From Strix aluco (lineage: Eukaryota; Chordata; Aves; Strigiformes; Strigidae): DNA of 64,000 nt. Where the stretch lies: assembly GCF_031877795.1 (NCBI RefSeq), contig NC_133932.1, forward strand, positions 25,236,180 through 25,300,179. The letters are read 5' to 3'. Below, piece after piece: positions 13,701 through 28,117 of this stretch; position 1 is the stretch's first letter; every line of letters starts with the position of its first letter. A program made the translations under genes and the position numbers. The notes below the pieces were generated by a model. It was given only the letters and a program-made list of their open reading frames with translations, was not told the origin of the DNA and ran no database searches.

Positions 13701-16700
13701 CTGTGAACTCTTCATATACAATGATGGTGCTGTCACGTATTTGCTCACTTCTATATGTCATTGCTTTATAAAGGACCAAAATCATTGCTTTGCCTTCAGA
13801 ACTATTAGTCTATTCAGGTACCAATGCAGATGCTATTTAAATGACAATTGGGTTCACAGAATATGTCTTCCAAGTATTTTAATTTGATTAGGAATCAATC
13901 CTTCCTAATTACTTTTACAAATAATTATTATTTTTCCAGCTGGAAATAGAGATAAGGTTGTATGTATATATATTTTGCTCTGTGATTGAAAAAAAAAGGT
14001 TTAATAATTGTGTATCTGATAAATTGGACAAAAGAGAGATGACAAATTTTAAAGAATTTAAAAGCAGATCTGATTCTGGTAATAATCCCTATATAAAAGC
14101 ACTAATCACATTAGCAGAAAATAATCTATAAAGAGTAAAGTGAATAAAGTGCATGTCAGATCAAGGGAGAAGTTTTATAATTTGGGGGATAGATAAGTGA
14201 TTAACCCAGTGAGATGACTGAGTTAAAAAAAATATCAGAAAAAGCTCTAAATTCACAGCAGGTGTCAAAAAACAAAGAGGATCCTTTTAATTATTTTACA
14301 ATAAAGATATATACATGATTAGTTTAAAGATATTGGTGAGATAGTCCATAATATGCTAAAACCAGGAAATTGAAATAAATTTTATTTTAAAATCTTTATG
14401 TCTATACTATTTAAAAGCCAGTTATTTGAAAAATTATAAGAAACATTTTAAAGTATTCTAGTGCATGTTCAAGTTCTTTTACTCTGTGTGCTCCAAATGT
14501 GATATTAAAAAACTCTGTAGAGGAGCTATATAAAGAATAACAGATACAAATGTATTAAATTTTAACCACCTGCAAAAACTAAGCCCACTATTGTTGTTTT
14601 TTCCAGGTCTATGGTGGAAACAGTGGGAGCAGCTACGCTGTCACACAAAGAACAACTGCGGTGTGTGTAGCAGAAGAATGGGACAGGGAGTGACTACAAC
14701 TGTATGTATCATAGAAAAATGTTAACTCTGAGGGTCTCTTTTCTTATTGATTAAAAAAAAAAATTAAAGTAATAACAACCTATAATAAATCTATATAAAT
14801 CTTATGTTTCTTATGTTCAGTTTTGTTCACTCTGAAATATAAACAGATAAAATGTTAGATGTTTATAGACACATGGAGAGAAATTAAGGTGGCTTGTGCT
14901 CATTTCTTGCTTTTGATGAACAAATTTGTTGAAATTTCTCCTGAAATTACAGGAAAAATGTTCCTATACATCACACAGAACAACCTGTTATAACTTGGAA
15001 CAGAGACGATACCCAGTGTTCACCCGATGCTAAGGTGGAGATCCTTCTACATGGCTGACAAAGCACACAGGTAAATCATCTACATACAAAACTACGTCCC
15101 TGTTGCAATAGTCTGCTCAAAAGCAGCATAAATATAGCTCCAAAAATGAGACATTGGCTATGACCTTCTGACTCCAGTGATAGTAAGAAGAAATGGTGCA
15201 TGCCCCTTGGCTGTTTCCACACCTTCTATCCTCTACAAATCATTTAATTGCCAGTGTCTTCTCTGGCTTCCTGGAGGTAGTCAGAGTAATGCAGTCCCAG
15301 TGCTTGACTGGCTAACATGGGGACAGAATTAAATAAGCCATGCTTGTGGAGAAGAGAGAAGCAAGATGCCGTATCCTATATTTGCGCTGTGAGCTGACCA
15401 AGCAAGCACAGAGAACATCACCACAGAGCTGCTATGATCTGCGAATCCCTTCCACGCTTACTGTTACACCGAGTCAGACTTTTGAGATGTTTGCTTCTCC
15501 TTTACTTCTGATGGGATTAGAAATTGACTTAAAGTAACTTCTGCTAGAATTTCAATTAAATGCATCTATTTCATATACAGTGTCAAATGAGGCAGCTACA
15601 ATAAGAAAAATCAGAATAAATAAAAGTTAACATTTGTACTGCCAATGCAGATACACATTTTCTTTTTAACAGTTCAACCATACAGTCTATTCAACAAAAC
15701 ACTCACTTCCTAAACCTTGTTGAATTGAACAGGACTTAAAGACATATGCCTAAATTTAGGTATTTGTTGGATAATATTTACCTAGGTTCAGGTAAGTATT
15801 GGGGTTTTCTTAATAGGTCAGCATATAATATGCACATGATATGAAATGAATCTTTAGTCCTCTAATAATTAAGCATCTAGTCAGAGTCATTTCATCTATG
15901 TTAAAACTGTGGATCTTTCCAGAGGCATACACCAGCCATTTCTAGAGACAGTCAGAATAAGACCCAGGTGCACATCAATACCCCTCTGCATACTAGTTTT
16001 GACTGGAGGTTGGTTAGGCACCCTGGAGAGAGCACAAGGTGCATTCTGCAGTCAGGACAGCAAAACTGCAAGGCACACCTCATAGCCCAGCACACCGCAG
16101 AGCATCTGCCCCTCAAATTAGATTCGTCTGTAGACATCTATTGTACATACATGCCCCTGTCTCTGTCCATTGGTGACAGATAACAACTTCAATCACGATG
16201 GTTGTGTACGATGCATCTCATTCACTGTGTAGGAAAAGAGATTTTTTAGTGCTGGTTGAAGGAATAAAAGATTTGGAAATCTTATACAGTTCAGAAATAG
16301 GTATACTCTTACTTTAAAACTGGAGACTACATTGTTTTGAACTATAACTCTATGTCATTGCTGTTTAGATGAAGGAACATAGGGGCCAAATTTGGACTGG
16401 TTTATTTTTGCTAAACAAGTCCTGCAAAAACTGAAGTTAAGGCAAGTAACCATACATATATACCTACATCTACAACATTTTGTATCTAATGTATAAAGAC
16501 ATATTCAGACAGATTTGTATTACAGTTATTTTACTATATGGTAGATATGTTTGCTTACAGATTCTGTACTATCCAGTAAAGCAACAAAAGCAAAAAAATA
16601 GTTCATCAAGTCAGTCACTGAATGAAAGTGTGAGCATGTAATTTCATTTTGTTTCTTTTCTCCAGCTGGCTTCAGCACACTGAGATGGTTTCATATGTTC

Positions 16701-17129
16701 TTTGGCCTCCTAAAATGGCTTAAATATAACCTGACACAGACAATTTCAGTCTAACAATAAAGGAAATCAAAATCCATAATGCAGAATCATTCAGAACTAC
16801 TGGGATTTTTAAGATCCCATGCCCTTTAAGGAACTTTCAAAATAAATGAAATGTTTTATTAATTCTAACAGCTTAATGTATAGGACTAATAGAGGTGTAG
16901 TCCATCCATCATAAAAATCTTTGTCTTCTCCCACAATGCATTAATTTCTTTATATAGACAGATTGTGTGGCCATGTTTGTATGACACTTTTTTTCCACTC
17001 AGATCAATTCTAAGACCTCTGAACTAAAGAAAATCATCTTTCTAAATGGAATACTAATTTTAGCTAAGCTGCTTTTGAAGACTATGCTCTTTTAAAAAAA
17101 GCCAAAGCTCCATACAAAAGGTAGGGAGA
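13701..17129. other. intergenic, no gene seen
   Basis: AT-rich. It contains the near-palindrome ATGCCTAAATTTAGGTAT (15747-15764, core CCTAAATTTAGG) and otherwise nothing I can name. Confidence 0.7.
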
Positions 17130-17560
17130 AGAGGGAGACTGTAGCTGATGAAATGCAAATGAGGCTTTTCTCAGACAGCTGGCTGCTTTGGGATGACATG
17201 TGTGATGAATGGCTCTTAAAACATGAGCAGGCATCAAGCTCCAATTCAGTGTCAGACTGGCAAAAACAGCAGCATTACTGGATGTTTCCTTTAATTAATG
17301 CAACACTTCTGCATTAGTCCGGACACTGCCGATAAATGGGAAAGAACTGATATCAGTGGTAATATCAGAAATCTTTCAACCCTGAAGCTGGGATGCATTA
17401 GCCAAAAGCTGCGGTATCGTAAAAGGTTTAATTGTATTTGTAATGTACCAGTGCACCATGACAAAAATGGGAGATAGTGTAGGCAGGACAGAGTAGGCCA
17501 ATGATAAATGAGTGTGAGTGAGCGATTATAAAGCAAGGAGGAGTGTGAAAACAGACAATA
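17130..17560. promoter_or_regulatory. candidate enhancer-like block (octamer, E-box, TTAATTAA)
   Basis: The block holds a perfect POU octamer ATGCAAAT (17153-17160), an E-box CAGCTG (17176-17181), TTAATTAA (17291-17298) and several TGCATTAG words. It is free of simple repeats across more than 400 bp. Dense, varied binding words of this type are typical of neural enhancers, but each occurs by chance, so support is weak without alignment. Confidence 0.2.
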
Positions 17561-17575
17561 GACAGCAAAGAGGAA

Positions 17576-17594
17576 GGGGGCAGGGATGGGGGGG
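17576..17594 (+). other. potential G-quadruplex (G5-CA-G3-AT-G7)
   Basis: Four runs of at least three G with loops of one to two bases can be drawn on the plus strand, next to the enhancer-like block. Isolated in AT-rich surroundings. Confidence 0.6.
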
Positions 17595-20500
17595 TTATGA
17601 TAGCAACAGCTACTCTAATGTGAAAAGTAGGTAGCGAAAGAAACCTGGTTATAGTTTTGAGCAGGTCTACAAGCACAAAGCAGTTTAACATAAATCTTTC
17701 CTCCTAAATAGGTTTCATTGATGAGAGTGAGATTTACCACTGCACCTACTTCTGGCAGGACTTCATGGGGAAGGCTTTGCTAGCCAGTTATCTACTACAA
17801 AGCATTACAATCACTAAATCAAACACACAGCACAAGGTTTTCTATTAATTGCATACCAAAGTAATAGGATACACACACTGTTCCTCCATTGTGCTTAGAA
17901 TTATGTTTTCTGCCACAACATATCATAAAACTCCCATGCAATTTCCATGCTGTCACATAGTCACCAAGTACCAGTATGTAATAGCAATAACAGATTTCTT
18001 GAGATTATTTGAAAATAAAGACTAATCTTCCACTGAAAGTGTAAGAGCCTATCACACTGAAAAGCTACAAAACATTCGTGTACAAAGCATTCATGTTTTG
18101 TGATTGCCATCAGTTGCAAACATTTCTAAAGAATCCATCTTCTTAACATGTAAGCTAAGGCACATAATTAAGATTAACAACAAGTTCTGGTGAGGTTCTT
18201 GAAAATGGCCTATGCTTAGTGTTTCTGAGAAAGGTGAAGTATTCCCGTAATGTACTCAAAGTGATTTGCTGTTTCTTGATGACACCTTTATTCATACAGC
18301 AGCCTTTTGAAATCATTCCAGTTGTTCTCTCCCTTTTTCGTGCACACATAAAAAGTATTTACTGTGTGCACCGAGTATTGACTGTGTAGTTTCAAAACTG
18401 TTTTTTCTCTCCTTTTAATTAAACTTTGTTCTATGAAGTAAAAAAAAAAATAAATCTGTTGCTTTTTAAGACCAACACCAAGATGAATTATTGTCAATGC
18501 TTATTTTCATACTTGGGAAGCAGGGGAAGAGAGAGACATTGGAGAAAGACTAATATTTTCAGGCATCAAAACCAGATGCTGGAAATATATATTATGATAT
18601 ACAGAGCACTTTATTGACCACAGCATAGGAAAAAAAAAAGTTATTTTTTAGTACTTGTATATATGCTTTTCTTATTGTATTAGAACACAGGTGACAGATA
18701 GTTTATCAGTTAGGAAAGTACCCACAGTTAAGAACATATATATGTGTATTTGCTTCCCTGAACTAAGGCTAAAGACATTAAAACATCCTTTTAAACATTT
18801 TTTTCAAGTATAGCATGCTTTCTTAAACATAAAGGACTGTAGAAAAAAGTTAAAATATATTTAAGTGGTTCTTTTTACTACATTTCTAAATTGCTTTACT
18901 TATTAAAATATTTCTGTATCAAAATTAGTATGCACAGATATGTTTTGATACTAATAGAAATGTCTGAACAGAAGGAAAGTTGGCCAGTGTTATGGCATAA
19001 AAGGTTTGCCCAGGAGAAAAGGGAAATAGCATGTTAATGGTTTTATTTCTTGCTTGATACACAATTTTTGTTAATTCTTTTAAGTCTGGTTTTAAATTCC
19101 ATGTCTTTGGGTAAAACCACAGCTACCATGGTTGCAAAATACCTGTGTAGCTCCAGAAACCTAATTGGAAACCAGATTGGTATTGATTAGCAGAGCAGTT
19201 GAACAGGGAAGAGGGTCAAAGACATTGGGATCAAAATAATTTTTTTGCTAAGAAATCCCCAAACAAGTGGGGGATAAAACCAAAACCAACCAAACAAACC
19301 AAAAAAGGCAGACTCACAGACCTCATAAATTACCAGATTTTACAGAAATGCTCCCTACTAGCCATATCTTTAGACTAATAACTTGGCATAGAACTGACAA
19401 CAGGGGTACTAATGTTTACCTTGTGCCTGTTTATTTCTAAGGCCTGGTAGCTATCCCAACAAGCTTATAAGCCTTGATGCAAAGTGTCCTACCATATCAG
19501 GAGCTTTTCCAGTGCGGTAGACAAGGCATCAGCCTACCTGGCTTCAGAATTTTGCAGAAGAAAACTCTATTATAATACATTGAATGACTTCCAGTGTTTC
19601 TGGAATTTTGACAGTAGGTGTGAAACAGGGGAAATATAAAGGCAGTCAAGACCTAGCTTGTCTCAAAGTTAGCAGTCAGTACTTACTGTAATATACATCT
19701 GTTCAGATGGTCCATTTTCATTCTTAACTCTCCACGTTCCTGTAACATAATTTAGCTCCTATATTATTTACAAAGTGCTTTGCCACAGGATAAAGAGGCT
19801 ATGATCCAACCATTCTCATCAGCCTCCATCAGGAAGACCATTTACTGCCCCTTTCCCTCTCTCACTCATCTAATATTTAATGTACAGGACAAAGCATTCA
19901 TTTCCACTAAATGAGAGATGCCATCAGATGTGAAGGCTTCGTGCTCAGCCAGGATCGGATAATGATATGCTTACTCATGCTTACTACATTAGGAAGTTTT
20001 AATAGGACTACGTGAGGATCAGGTGCTAATCGTTGGAACAGCTTCAGATTGCAGTCCATAACTTGGCTCACTCCTTCTGCAGAGCAGCTATTCAGTGCTG
20101 ATGACTGAATTCTATCCACCTCTGAAAATTCACGAAGACAAAATAAGAATAGGAACAGAATTTAAAAGGTCCCTAACTATATGGATACATGGCCAGATGA
20201 AAGCCATCAGGTAATTGTCCCTGTACTCAGTGGTGGCTAGGACACTGGCTGTGCAGATAGCTCCTAACAGTCCCCCATTGTGTTTCTCTCTCATGGGATT
20301 TATCTTGGAGACCGTTCTCCACTAATGGATGCTGGTCATGAACAAACAGCTATAAATCACTTTGGCCAAGTTAACCCAAAGACATGCCAAATTCTAGTGT
20401 CAAACCGTCTAACATGCATTTCTTAATAAATAGAAATATTTTTTAGCAGAAAACAACCAGCAACAGGGTTTATGATGAAATCATCCAACTACAAGGACAG

Positions 20501-20712
20501 ACCCAGATGACCCTGGATCTCATATTAGAGTCCAGAGCTTCAGCAATCTGCAGTAGTGAGCCCAGCCCCAAGGAGTATGAAGGCATACACACCCTCGCTG
20601 TTCTGCTAAGAAGGCATAGGAGCGTGATCAAGTACAAAAACTCCATGAAAGAGAAATATCTTAAAGGTGAAGTGCTTATAGCAAAGATTTTGATGTAACA
20701 ATTCCATGCAGA

Positions 20713-20718
<6 letters not shown>
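17595..20718. other. intergenic, no gene seen
   Basis: AT-rich non-coding sequence with A-runs near 18440 and 18630 and AACC/AAAC low complexity near 19280-19310. All frames are under 75 codons and unrecognised. Confidence 0.7.

Positions 20719-20745
<27 letters not shown>
20719..20745. repeat. (AT)n microsatellite
   Basis: About 13 uninterrupted AT units in an AT-rich context, with nothing else attached. Confidence 0.95.
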
Positions 20746-20750
<5 letters not shown>

Positions 20751-23529
20751 AGTTTTATGTAATAAATATTTCTAAGACTGTGCTTTCATCATTGATCAAT
20801 ACCTCTCATTCCCTGAGATGTCATGGTAAGATGTAAAGATGATCTTCATAACCCAGTTATATGACCTGCGATATTCAATACTGAGAAGAGGCCAGGAGTT
20901 CAGCTTAAGTAACTTGCTAAGAATGTAGAATCTGATAATTGTGGGCTGAAATCATTTTGGGGCAAGAGAAGTTTTGAAGAAAATTTCCTTGATTATTATA
21001 ATAGATGTTTGAAAACATAGACTTTCCTGTGTTTTTAAGAATTATAAGCCAGGTGCCCAATCAAGGAGATGACTCTGTTTTCCTTGCATCACTGACTAGC
21101 ACAAGATAAAAAGAAAAAGGAATGTGGGAATTTTTTAGTTCACAACAGTTTTTGGTTTTTAGATATTTTATGTTTCAGACACAACAGACTTTGGAATCAT
21201 TATAAATGTAGCCTGCATTTGCGTGGGTGATGACACTTACAGCAAACCACATTTTGGTTGGAGCTTCATTATGAAAGTTTTTCATGGAGTAACAGACAAA
21301 CTAGAAACTTTTTCAGCAAAAAGGAGCAGAGGGAAGTATAACTAAATACCTAAAACTCCTTTAAGCAGGAATATAGTAATTGATAAACCCTTTGGAGCAG
21401 ATGGTCTTCTAGGTGATTTAAGAGATATCAGGTCCCTGGGAGAAATTGCTCCTGGAACATCAACAACTAATTCCCATTCTTCATTGTTCCAAATTCTGCA
21501 TTCTCTGGAATGTTGCTAATTGTTTTACTTTGTCTCTGTTCTCAAGAGAAACCTAAATAATTTTATTTCACTACCAAAGTTTATTCATAATCACTGGAAC
21601 AACTGAATTTTTTATCAGGAACTACATTTTCTACATTCTACTTATTGACCATTTTATATGCTTGGGTAATCACATCAAAATTATTTTGAAGGAAATCAGA
21701 GAAATACGCCACGGTTGAATCACTTGTGTAATGCACAGATGATTTCACGCTATCCCTCTTCCCCAGATGAAATTAGTCAGAGCAGATATGAGGTGTGTGC
21801 TGCAAAAGGTGATGTGAGTCAGAGGACAGAAAAGGAAACCAAAAAACCTGATGCTTGGCCTAAAGCTAGTCAATTCACTTCTTTATAGACATTTTTATTT
21901 AGATCATAAGCTCTTTGTGGACAAAGTCTATCTTGTGCCATGTGTTCATACAGTGCTTTCCACAGTGCTGTCCTTAAATCAGATCTCTGGATGCTATTGA
22001 AATACAAGTAAAAAAGATCATGAAACACAACATCAGTGATAATGTTATCATAATTTATCATCATGGCCTGAAAATGTCCTACATTAAGTTTTGGGCATAA
22101 AATCCCTCCACACTTTTGTGAGAGGACAGCACAAAAAAAATCAACTCTTTTTAATACAGGAATAGATTAAACAGACTCACAGAGCTATGGCAATCACAAT
22201 TCAAATAGATGTTTCTTTGGTTTTGAGCAGTTACCCTAATACCTCCTGAGCAAAGAAGAGGCATGAACCAACAGACAATTAAATACAATATGGATAGTTT
22301 ACTTGGTTTAGTTAACAAGATATCCTTAGCCTTCTAAGAGAATTCTTATTACCAAGATTGCTGTTGTTATTTTCCTTTTACAAGCTTATTTTGACAAGAC
22401 ATTATCTGACGTGCAGCACTTGCAAAAAAAAAAAAAATTATAAATCATCTTTAACATGATAGTTTCACACCTTGCTTGGCGTAAAAAACACTGTGTTGTC
22501 ATAATACTACACCATCCATTTTAAGACTAATCCATCTGCATTGTACATCACTACATTATATGCATCATTACACTGTAACTGTAAAAAGGAAAATTAAGGT
22601 GTGATGAGACCTAAACATCTTCATAACAATTTCAAGTTTGTGGATATGTAAGATGTAATTGTCAATTACATCACACGTTCCATTTAAATAATAGCCTGCA
22701 TTAGGAAAACAACAAACATTGATTGTGCCTGCTTTCCTGTTTTTCTTTTGTTTTTGCCTGAGGTTTTGGCTAAGTTCCTATTCCAGTTACAGTTAATTGG
22801 AACTAAATGAAAAAAAATCAGCATTTTTCTGCATCTTCTTCTCCCAGGATTTTTGGCATCCCAAAATTTCAGGGTCAAAGAGATGCAAAAACTCAGAAGA
22901 GGAAATCAGTTGCTCAGTTGAGATGATCTGCCAATACACAGTGACTTATCTAAAGAACAGAATGTTTAGACACTGGTTAACTTTTAGCAAATGCCTTATT
23001 CCTTGCAAGACTGAATTACATTTTTTTTTCATCAATTAAGAGAGATGCACTGCTCCAAAGAGAAATCATATTTATTTTGATTCCTTATCCAAATAATTAA
23101 TAGTTCAGGAGAAGTTTGGCCTCTGATAATTTTCTATGGTACAATATCTGACATTTGGCTTAGACTGAGAAAATCCTGGTGAAGAAGCACACTTAGTCTT
23201 GAAGTAACATCCAAGGGCTCCAAAACATTCAGCAGCCCTCAACTATTCTTCTATTTCCCCTCGCTTAGGGGTGAAGCTGTAGTGATTGCGGTAGATGCAC
23301 TGCTGGGGTACATCTACCTTAATTAACTCCTTAGTTCCGTTATTCTGACCATCTAGTAAGATGGATGAATGTTATACGTTACCTCACCACCATCAGTTGT
23401 TCACCCCATTAGAGCAGAGCAGAAGAATATAGACAAATGATTTATTCATCAAAAAAACCAGGTTCAGCTCACCTGAAATATAGTCACAAAACTGGGTCAA
23501 ATCCATCAAAAGGTTTCTACTGCATTTCT
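20746..23529. other. intergenic, no gene seen
   Basis: AT-rich. The inverted repeat at 22652-22672 lies in a TAAT/ATTA-rich patch (about 22500-22700). No coding signal. Confidence 0.7.
22652..22672. repeat. perfect 9-bp inverted repeat around a TAAT/ATTA pair
   Basis: GATGTAATT, 3 bases, AATTACATC. Within it TAAT and ATTA face each other, an arrangement seen in sites bound by homeodomain dimers. The surrounding 200 bp are rich in TAAT/ATTA and TGCAT-like words. Function is unproven. Confidence 0.85.
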
Positions 23530-23567
23530 CACAGACACAGACACAGACACACACACACACACACACA
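23530..23567. repeat. (CA)n microsatellite with ACAGAC units
   Basis: Three CAGACA units pass into about ten CA dinucleotides on the plus strand. Frames read across it on both strands (poly-HT, poly-VC) are artefacts. Confidence 0.95.
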
Positions 23568-26500
23568 AATTGCCTGTAAAAAACAGAAGGTCTGGGACTC
23601 ACCTCTTGTTAGTAATGTGGTTGGGACAATCATGGAGGAAAGGGGAGGGACCAAAGTTCATTTTGTTCTTCTGCTTGGACCCATATCTGCTGATCCTGGC
23701 AGGCCTGAGCCACTGGGCTTCATGATCTCTCACAATACCCCCTGCATAATAACATTTACTGGAGCCCAGAGGAATGAGAATAACTCTCTCAGCAATGATG
23801 AGTGACCCCAGTGACGGAATTGCTGAAATGTCAGTGCCCCAAGCCTGGAGTGAATGAACTCGTGTCTCCCATTTCTTAACTACCTCAGCTCCAGGCTGAC
23901 AAAGCTTCCTACTGCTTTGTCACAGCACCTATATCCATCTGTTTACCTCTGTTGGTTAGCATTAATTAAAGATTCCCCAAAAAGGACTGAAATATTTGCT
24001 CTGAGCCAACAGAAAGGGTTTGATTGATCTAGCAAATGTTAAGAAAGAGAGCTGGAAGAGAAAAAGTTCACATTGATGAGAAAAAAACAACAGTGTCTCT
24101 TCAAAATTGTCACATTACAGGTCAGCAGATGAAACAGTACAACACTGGTACTCTCCGGTTCCTTACCTGTTCTAGTTCCTTACTGTTCTAGTGAGTAAGA
24201 GGACAGGTGGCCCCTTACAAAACAACACAGAAAGCACTTCCCATGCACCCCTTTTTCCCTTGAACGCCAGGTAGATTGGATTCTGATTCAAACTAATTTG
24301 TTCATGGGTAATGAGCTGTGATATCACCACCTAAATATAGAAATAAGTATTCAGTGAAGATTTTAATAAATGCAGGAGCGGAAAAGTGTCTCTTACCTAC
24401 CCGTAGCCCTTTTGAAAAACTAGAGACCTAATAATGGAAGTTGTTTCTTCTAGTGCTTCTAATGAGATAATATTAATAGCTTTCAATCAAATTAACTGCC
24501 TGACGCTGAATATCCACTAACTTGGATCCCACGCTCATTTTTATTCATTTTTTTCGGTAAGACATCTGGTGCGTCGACACTTTAAGGTCTTTATTCCTGA
24601 AATAAGGCTAACAAATCCTATTTAGATTGTCATCACTAAAAAGTAGTCAATTCTCAGATGTTTTTCACAGGGCGAGAAAGGACTTCAGTTATCTTGACAA
24701 AGTATTAAAAGTCTACAAAATGCTGTCCTACTGGAAGATCATAACAGATTCTGCCAGTCATTTTCCAAAAGTATGGAACTTGTTCTCTGTGTTATAAAAA
24801 TAACTGTAAATGTTCACTGCCTTTCTGTTCCTATGAACTTTTATGCAAAATGTTTCTCAGCTCTACAATATAATTTGGAAATAGTCACGAGTTTGCGCAA
24901 GTCTGACTGCGTAGGCTATAAAAGACTGGAAGTGAGACATGAGAAATTGTGTTGATGGTGCTAGACTGTTGATGATGAAGAATGACAAAAGTAAAGATAA
25001 ACGAATTGTGGTTCATGGCTCATCTTTTTTCTTCAGCTGAGTTCCAAATCAGAAGTTCATCCCAAAGTCACATATCACTAAAGGCCAGTATTTGAAGTAT
25101 ATGGGGTTCACAGCATTATGAACATGGCAAAAATTTTACCAGGTATTTATATACTTTTCTGAGTAAAAATTGGACACAAGCATGTAATCTATTTCGAAAC
25201 GCTTTGTGAACCTGTTGTCTAAATCTTTAAACTAGCATGTCATTCTGTTTCTTGCAGTTCCACAACTTAATATCCCAACAAAACAACTCATTTCTCTTCT
25301 TCATCTATCCAAAGAAGTTTGCCCTATATACCTTCAACATTTTTTATTCACACTTTCTCCCTTTCATTTTGATGTTATTTACTAACTTAACCAAGAACCA
25401 TAAATTGGGTGATTTCCTATGTGCTTTTATTCAGAAGTTTTAAATCAGGATCAGTGTCTTATTATGGTAGTCAGTTATGAAAAGATGAACAGCTATAGGA
25501 ACTGTTCTCCCAAAACTTCACTGATTTATGATATGTTTAAGAGAAAACAAGGAGATCAAAAGGAGTACAGTAATGTTAACTCTGCAGCTGCCTCAGCCAG
25601 TTAGTCTCAATTTGATCATCTTGGTTTCCCACCTTGTTATTCACCAGTTCCTATTCCTTCTAGTCTCCAAATATTTCAACACATTTCCTTCCTGATCTCT
25701 GTTTTACAAAAGGAAAGCAAACAAACAAACAAAACCCCACCAAACATCTGGATAGTCTTCTATATAGATTTAAAATCTAGGTCATTCCTAATTCCCTAAT
25801 AAAGCTTGAAAAGCCATACTCAGCAAGACTTGAATTTTACTGTGAATAATGGCTTCTTTGATCAAAATGAAGGGTGGTAACAAAAAAAACCTATGGCTTT
25901 ATATCACTTCCACTCAAGAAACTGAAGTCCAGAATGTATGAGTTTGAAAAACGATGGTATTCGTTTTTGCATAAACCCCTCATATTTATAATTTCAAGAT
26001 AACGTTATGTTCTTCATAATTGTTATAGCCTTAATTTTGTAAGTCAAATTCTGACATAATTGAGCTCATTTTGAGAGGAGAAAATTCATCAGCAAGACTT
26101 CTTCCCTAATTTTTAGCTCACAATAAGACTTTTCCCTGGTTGGAGAGACTTTATATTGGAACAAAACCAAGCTTTGCACAGTCTTCAAGGCATTCACACT
26201 GTCACCTAGACTGTGGCAACTGCTTTCTGTTCCTACATTCCGTGTGTATCAACAGACCCTGTTGTGTAATATTGTACAAGTTTGTATTTCCATATATATA
26301 GGCCCTGATTCTGCAATCAGATCCATTTGGACAAAGGCCCTTTGTCTGTGGAGAATACTCATGATTTTGAAGTATGGCCATCTGTTCTGAGATTTTAAAA
26401 CTAAGGCTGCATGACAATAACAGTTTTTTCTCACAATAAAAATGTTATACAATGCTTATTGCTTATTGTACATTGCTACTGTAGAAGTTGTGGCTGAGCT

Positions 26501-28091
26501 GCATTTTTATTTTGTACAGAAAAGTATGGGGCAAGAGACTTGTTACACTCTTAGTGTAAAAACAAATGTTGCAGATAGTTGAAGAGTACAAATACTCCAT
26601 ACCAAGAAACCACTGACCACAGCTGGTTGTATTGTAGTTACCTACCCATCAGAAGCTGACATAGATGTCAAAAGGTTTATGTTGTTTCTTGTTCAAAGAA
26701 TTATCATTATTCCCCTCCTCCCTTCCATATACATACCTACATGCCCTGTTTCTGGGTTTGGTTTTCTTTTATTTTTTTGAACAGCTGCATGGCAAATTAA
26801 CACACATCTAGTGTATGGACATCATGCAGCTCTAGTGTTGCATAATGTCCTTCTCCCAGGTGGTATTAATAATCATTAGTCTGTTGTATTGAATAACAAA
26901 AGAAAATCCATAAAGGATTAATCAGAGAAATTAAGTTTGGGGTTGATTTCTGAGTAAATTGTAATCTATGCAGAAAATGCTTCATCCAAAGATAATTGGC
27001 ATTTTTTTTTTAAATGAAGTGAGAAACTGAATGACTATGAACAATAAGAATATTCTCTAACTTCATCACCAAATGGTTCTTTTCTGGTCAAGAGGAAGGC
27101 CTTTATCAGTCAAGCTCTCTGAAACTCCAGTCTGCATCTGTCTGTACACTGTGCATAGCAGTAAAAGGAAGGAGGAAGATTGCACATGTAAGTGTATTTT
27201 TCATTACCCTCCCAAGAGCATTTTAGCTTTATTTTGTAGCTGTGCTAAATGAGCAAGAGCTGCAAGAGGAACATAACTTATTGATTAAAGCAAAAATATG
27301 TCCAATTTTGCATCTGCAAAACCAACCTGAAGAAGGATGTAGCTCATCATTTGTAGAATCTACTACTATAGTCAGAGATTCAGACTTACTGTAAGCAAAA
27401 GAATGAGGTTTTTTCCACATTACTTTCAACTGACTGAGCAGCAGAATCTCTTGGTTCAGCACATGTAGAAAGAAATCATTTTGAAACATAGCATGGGAAC
27501 TTTCACAAAAAATGTAGGTCACAGAGGCAAAGGTAGGAAGAATTATTCTGGTTTGGTTTTTAAGTGCTGCCATTCAGCAGAAAAGATCTTAGCAAATTAT
27601 TACTAAAATGATGGAACAATTAATTATTTTTTCAGATTTCAAAATTTATGTTGGAAAACCAGGCATTGATTCACAAGGGTGTGTCAGTAGATTCAATTTT
27701 TACCATCTGATTTAGACCATTTAATCAAAAAAGCACTTTAGCATATGGTTGATTTGAAGGTTTTGCTCAACTCAGAATCAACAGAACATACCTCGTGTAA
27801 GGATATTAGTGAGGGGAGATGGACTTAAATATGCACTTAAATGTCCTTCCTGAATCAGGGTGTAGATAATTTGATCTGCAGAGGCGGGCCTCAGTAAGCA
27901 TGAAATCTCTCTGATATCAATGAGGTTTTCCATGAGTAGACAGCAAAATTAGAGCTCTGTTTAGTAAGTGGACAAAAATGTGCAGTTTTATGCAGCTTTT
28001 AGGTAACAAAGAAAAAAACAACAAAGCACAACAGATATAAAAAGGCATGCTTTATGCAGTTATAAATATTTTTTAAAATATTGCATATAAA
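23568..28091. other. intergenic, no gene seen
   Basis: Mostly AT-rich. A short duplication of GTTCCTTAC..TGTTCTAGT lies near 24160-24195, and an AAAC microsatellite near 25718-25735. Repeat-free TAAT-bearing sequence at 24440-24680 could be regulatory but I see no decisive sign. Confidence 0.65.
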
Positions 28092-28117
28092 TGCAAGCAG
28101 TGTTACATCTGCTTGCA
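28092..28117. repeat. perfect 9-bp inverted repeat, 8-nt loop
   Basis: TGCAAGCAG, 8 bases, CTGCTTGCA. A third copy of TGCAAGCAG lies at 28176-28184. The pairing stops at both ends, so the stem is short. Confidence 0.9.

Noticed and set aside
23437..23805. 122-codon plus-strand frame
   Set aside because: Runs through the CA microsatellite and has no recognisable domain on either side.
28092..28117. Hairpin as a microRNA precursor
   Set aside because: Stem is only 9 bp and pairing ends abruptly; precursors need about 22 paired bases or more per arm.
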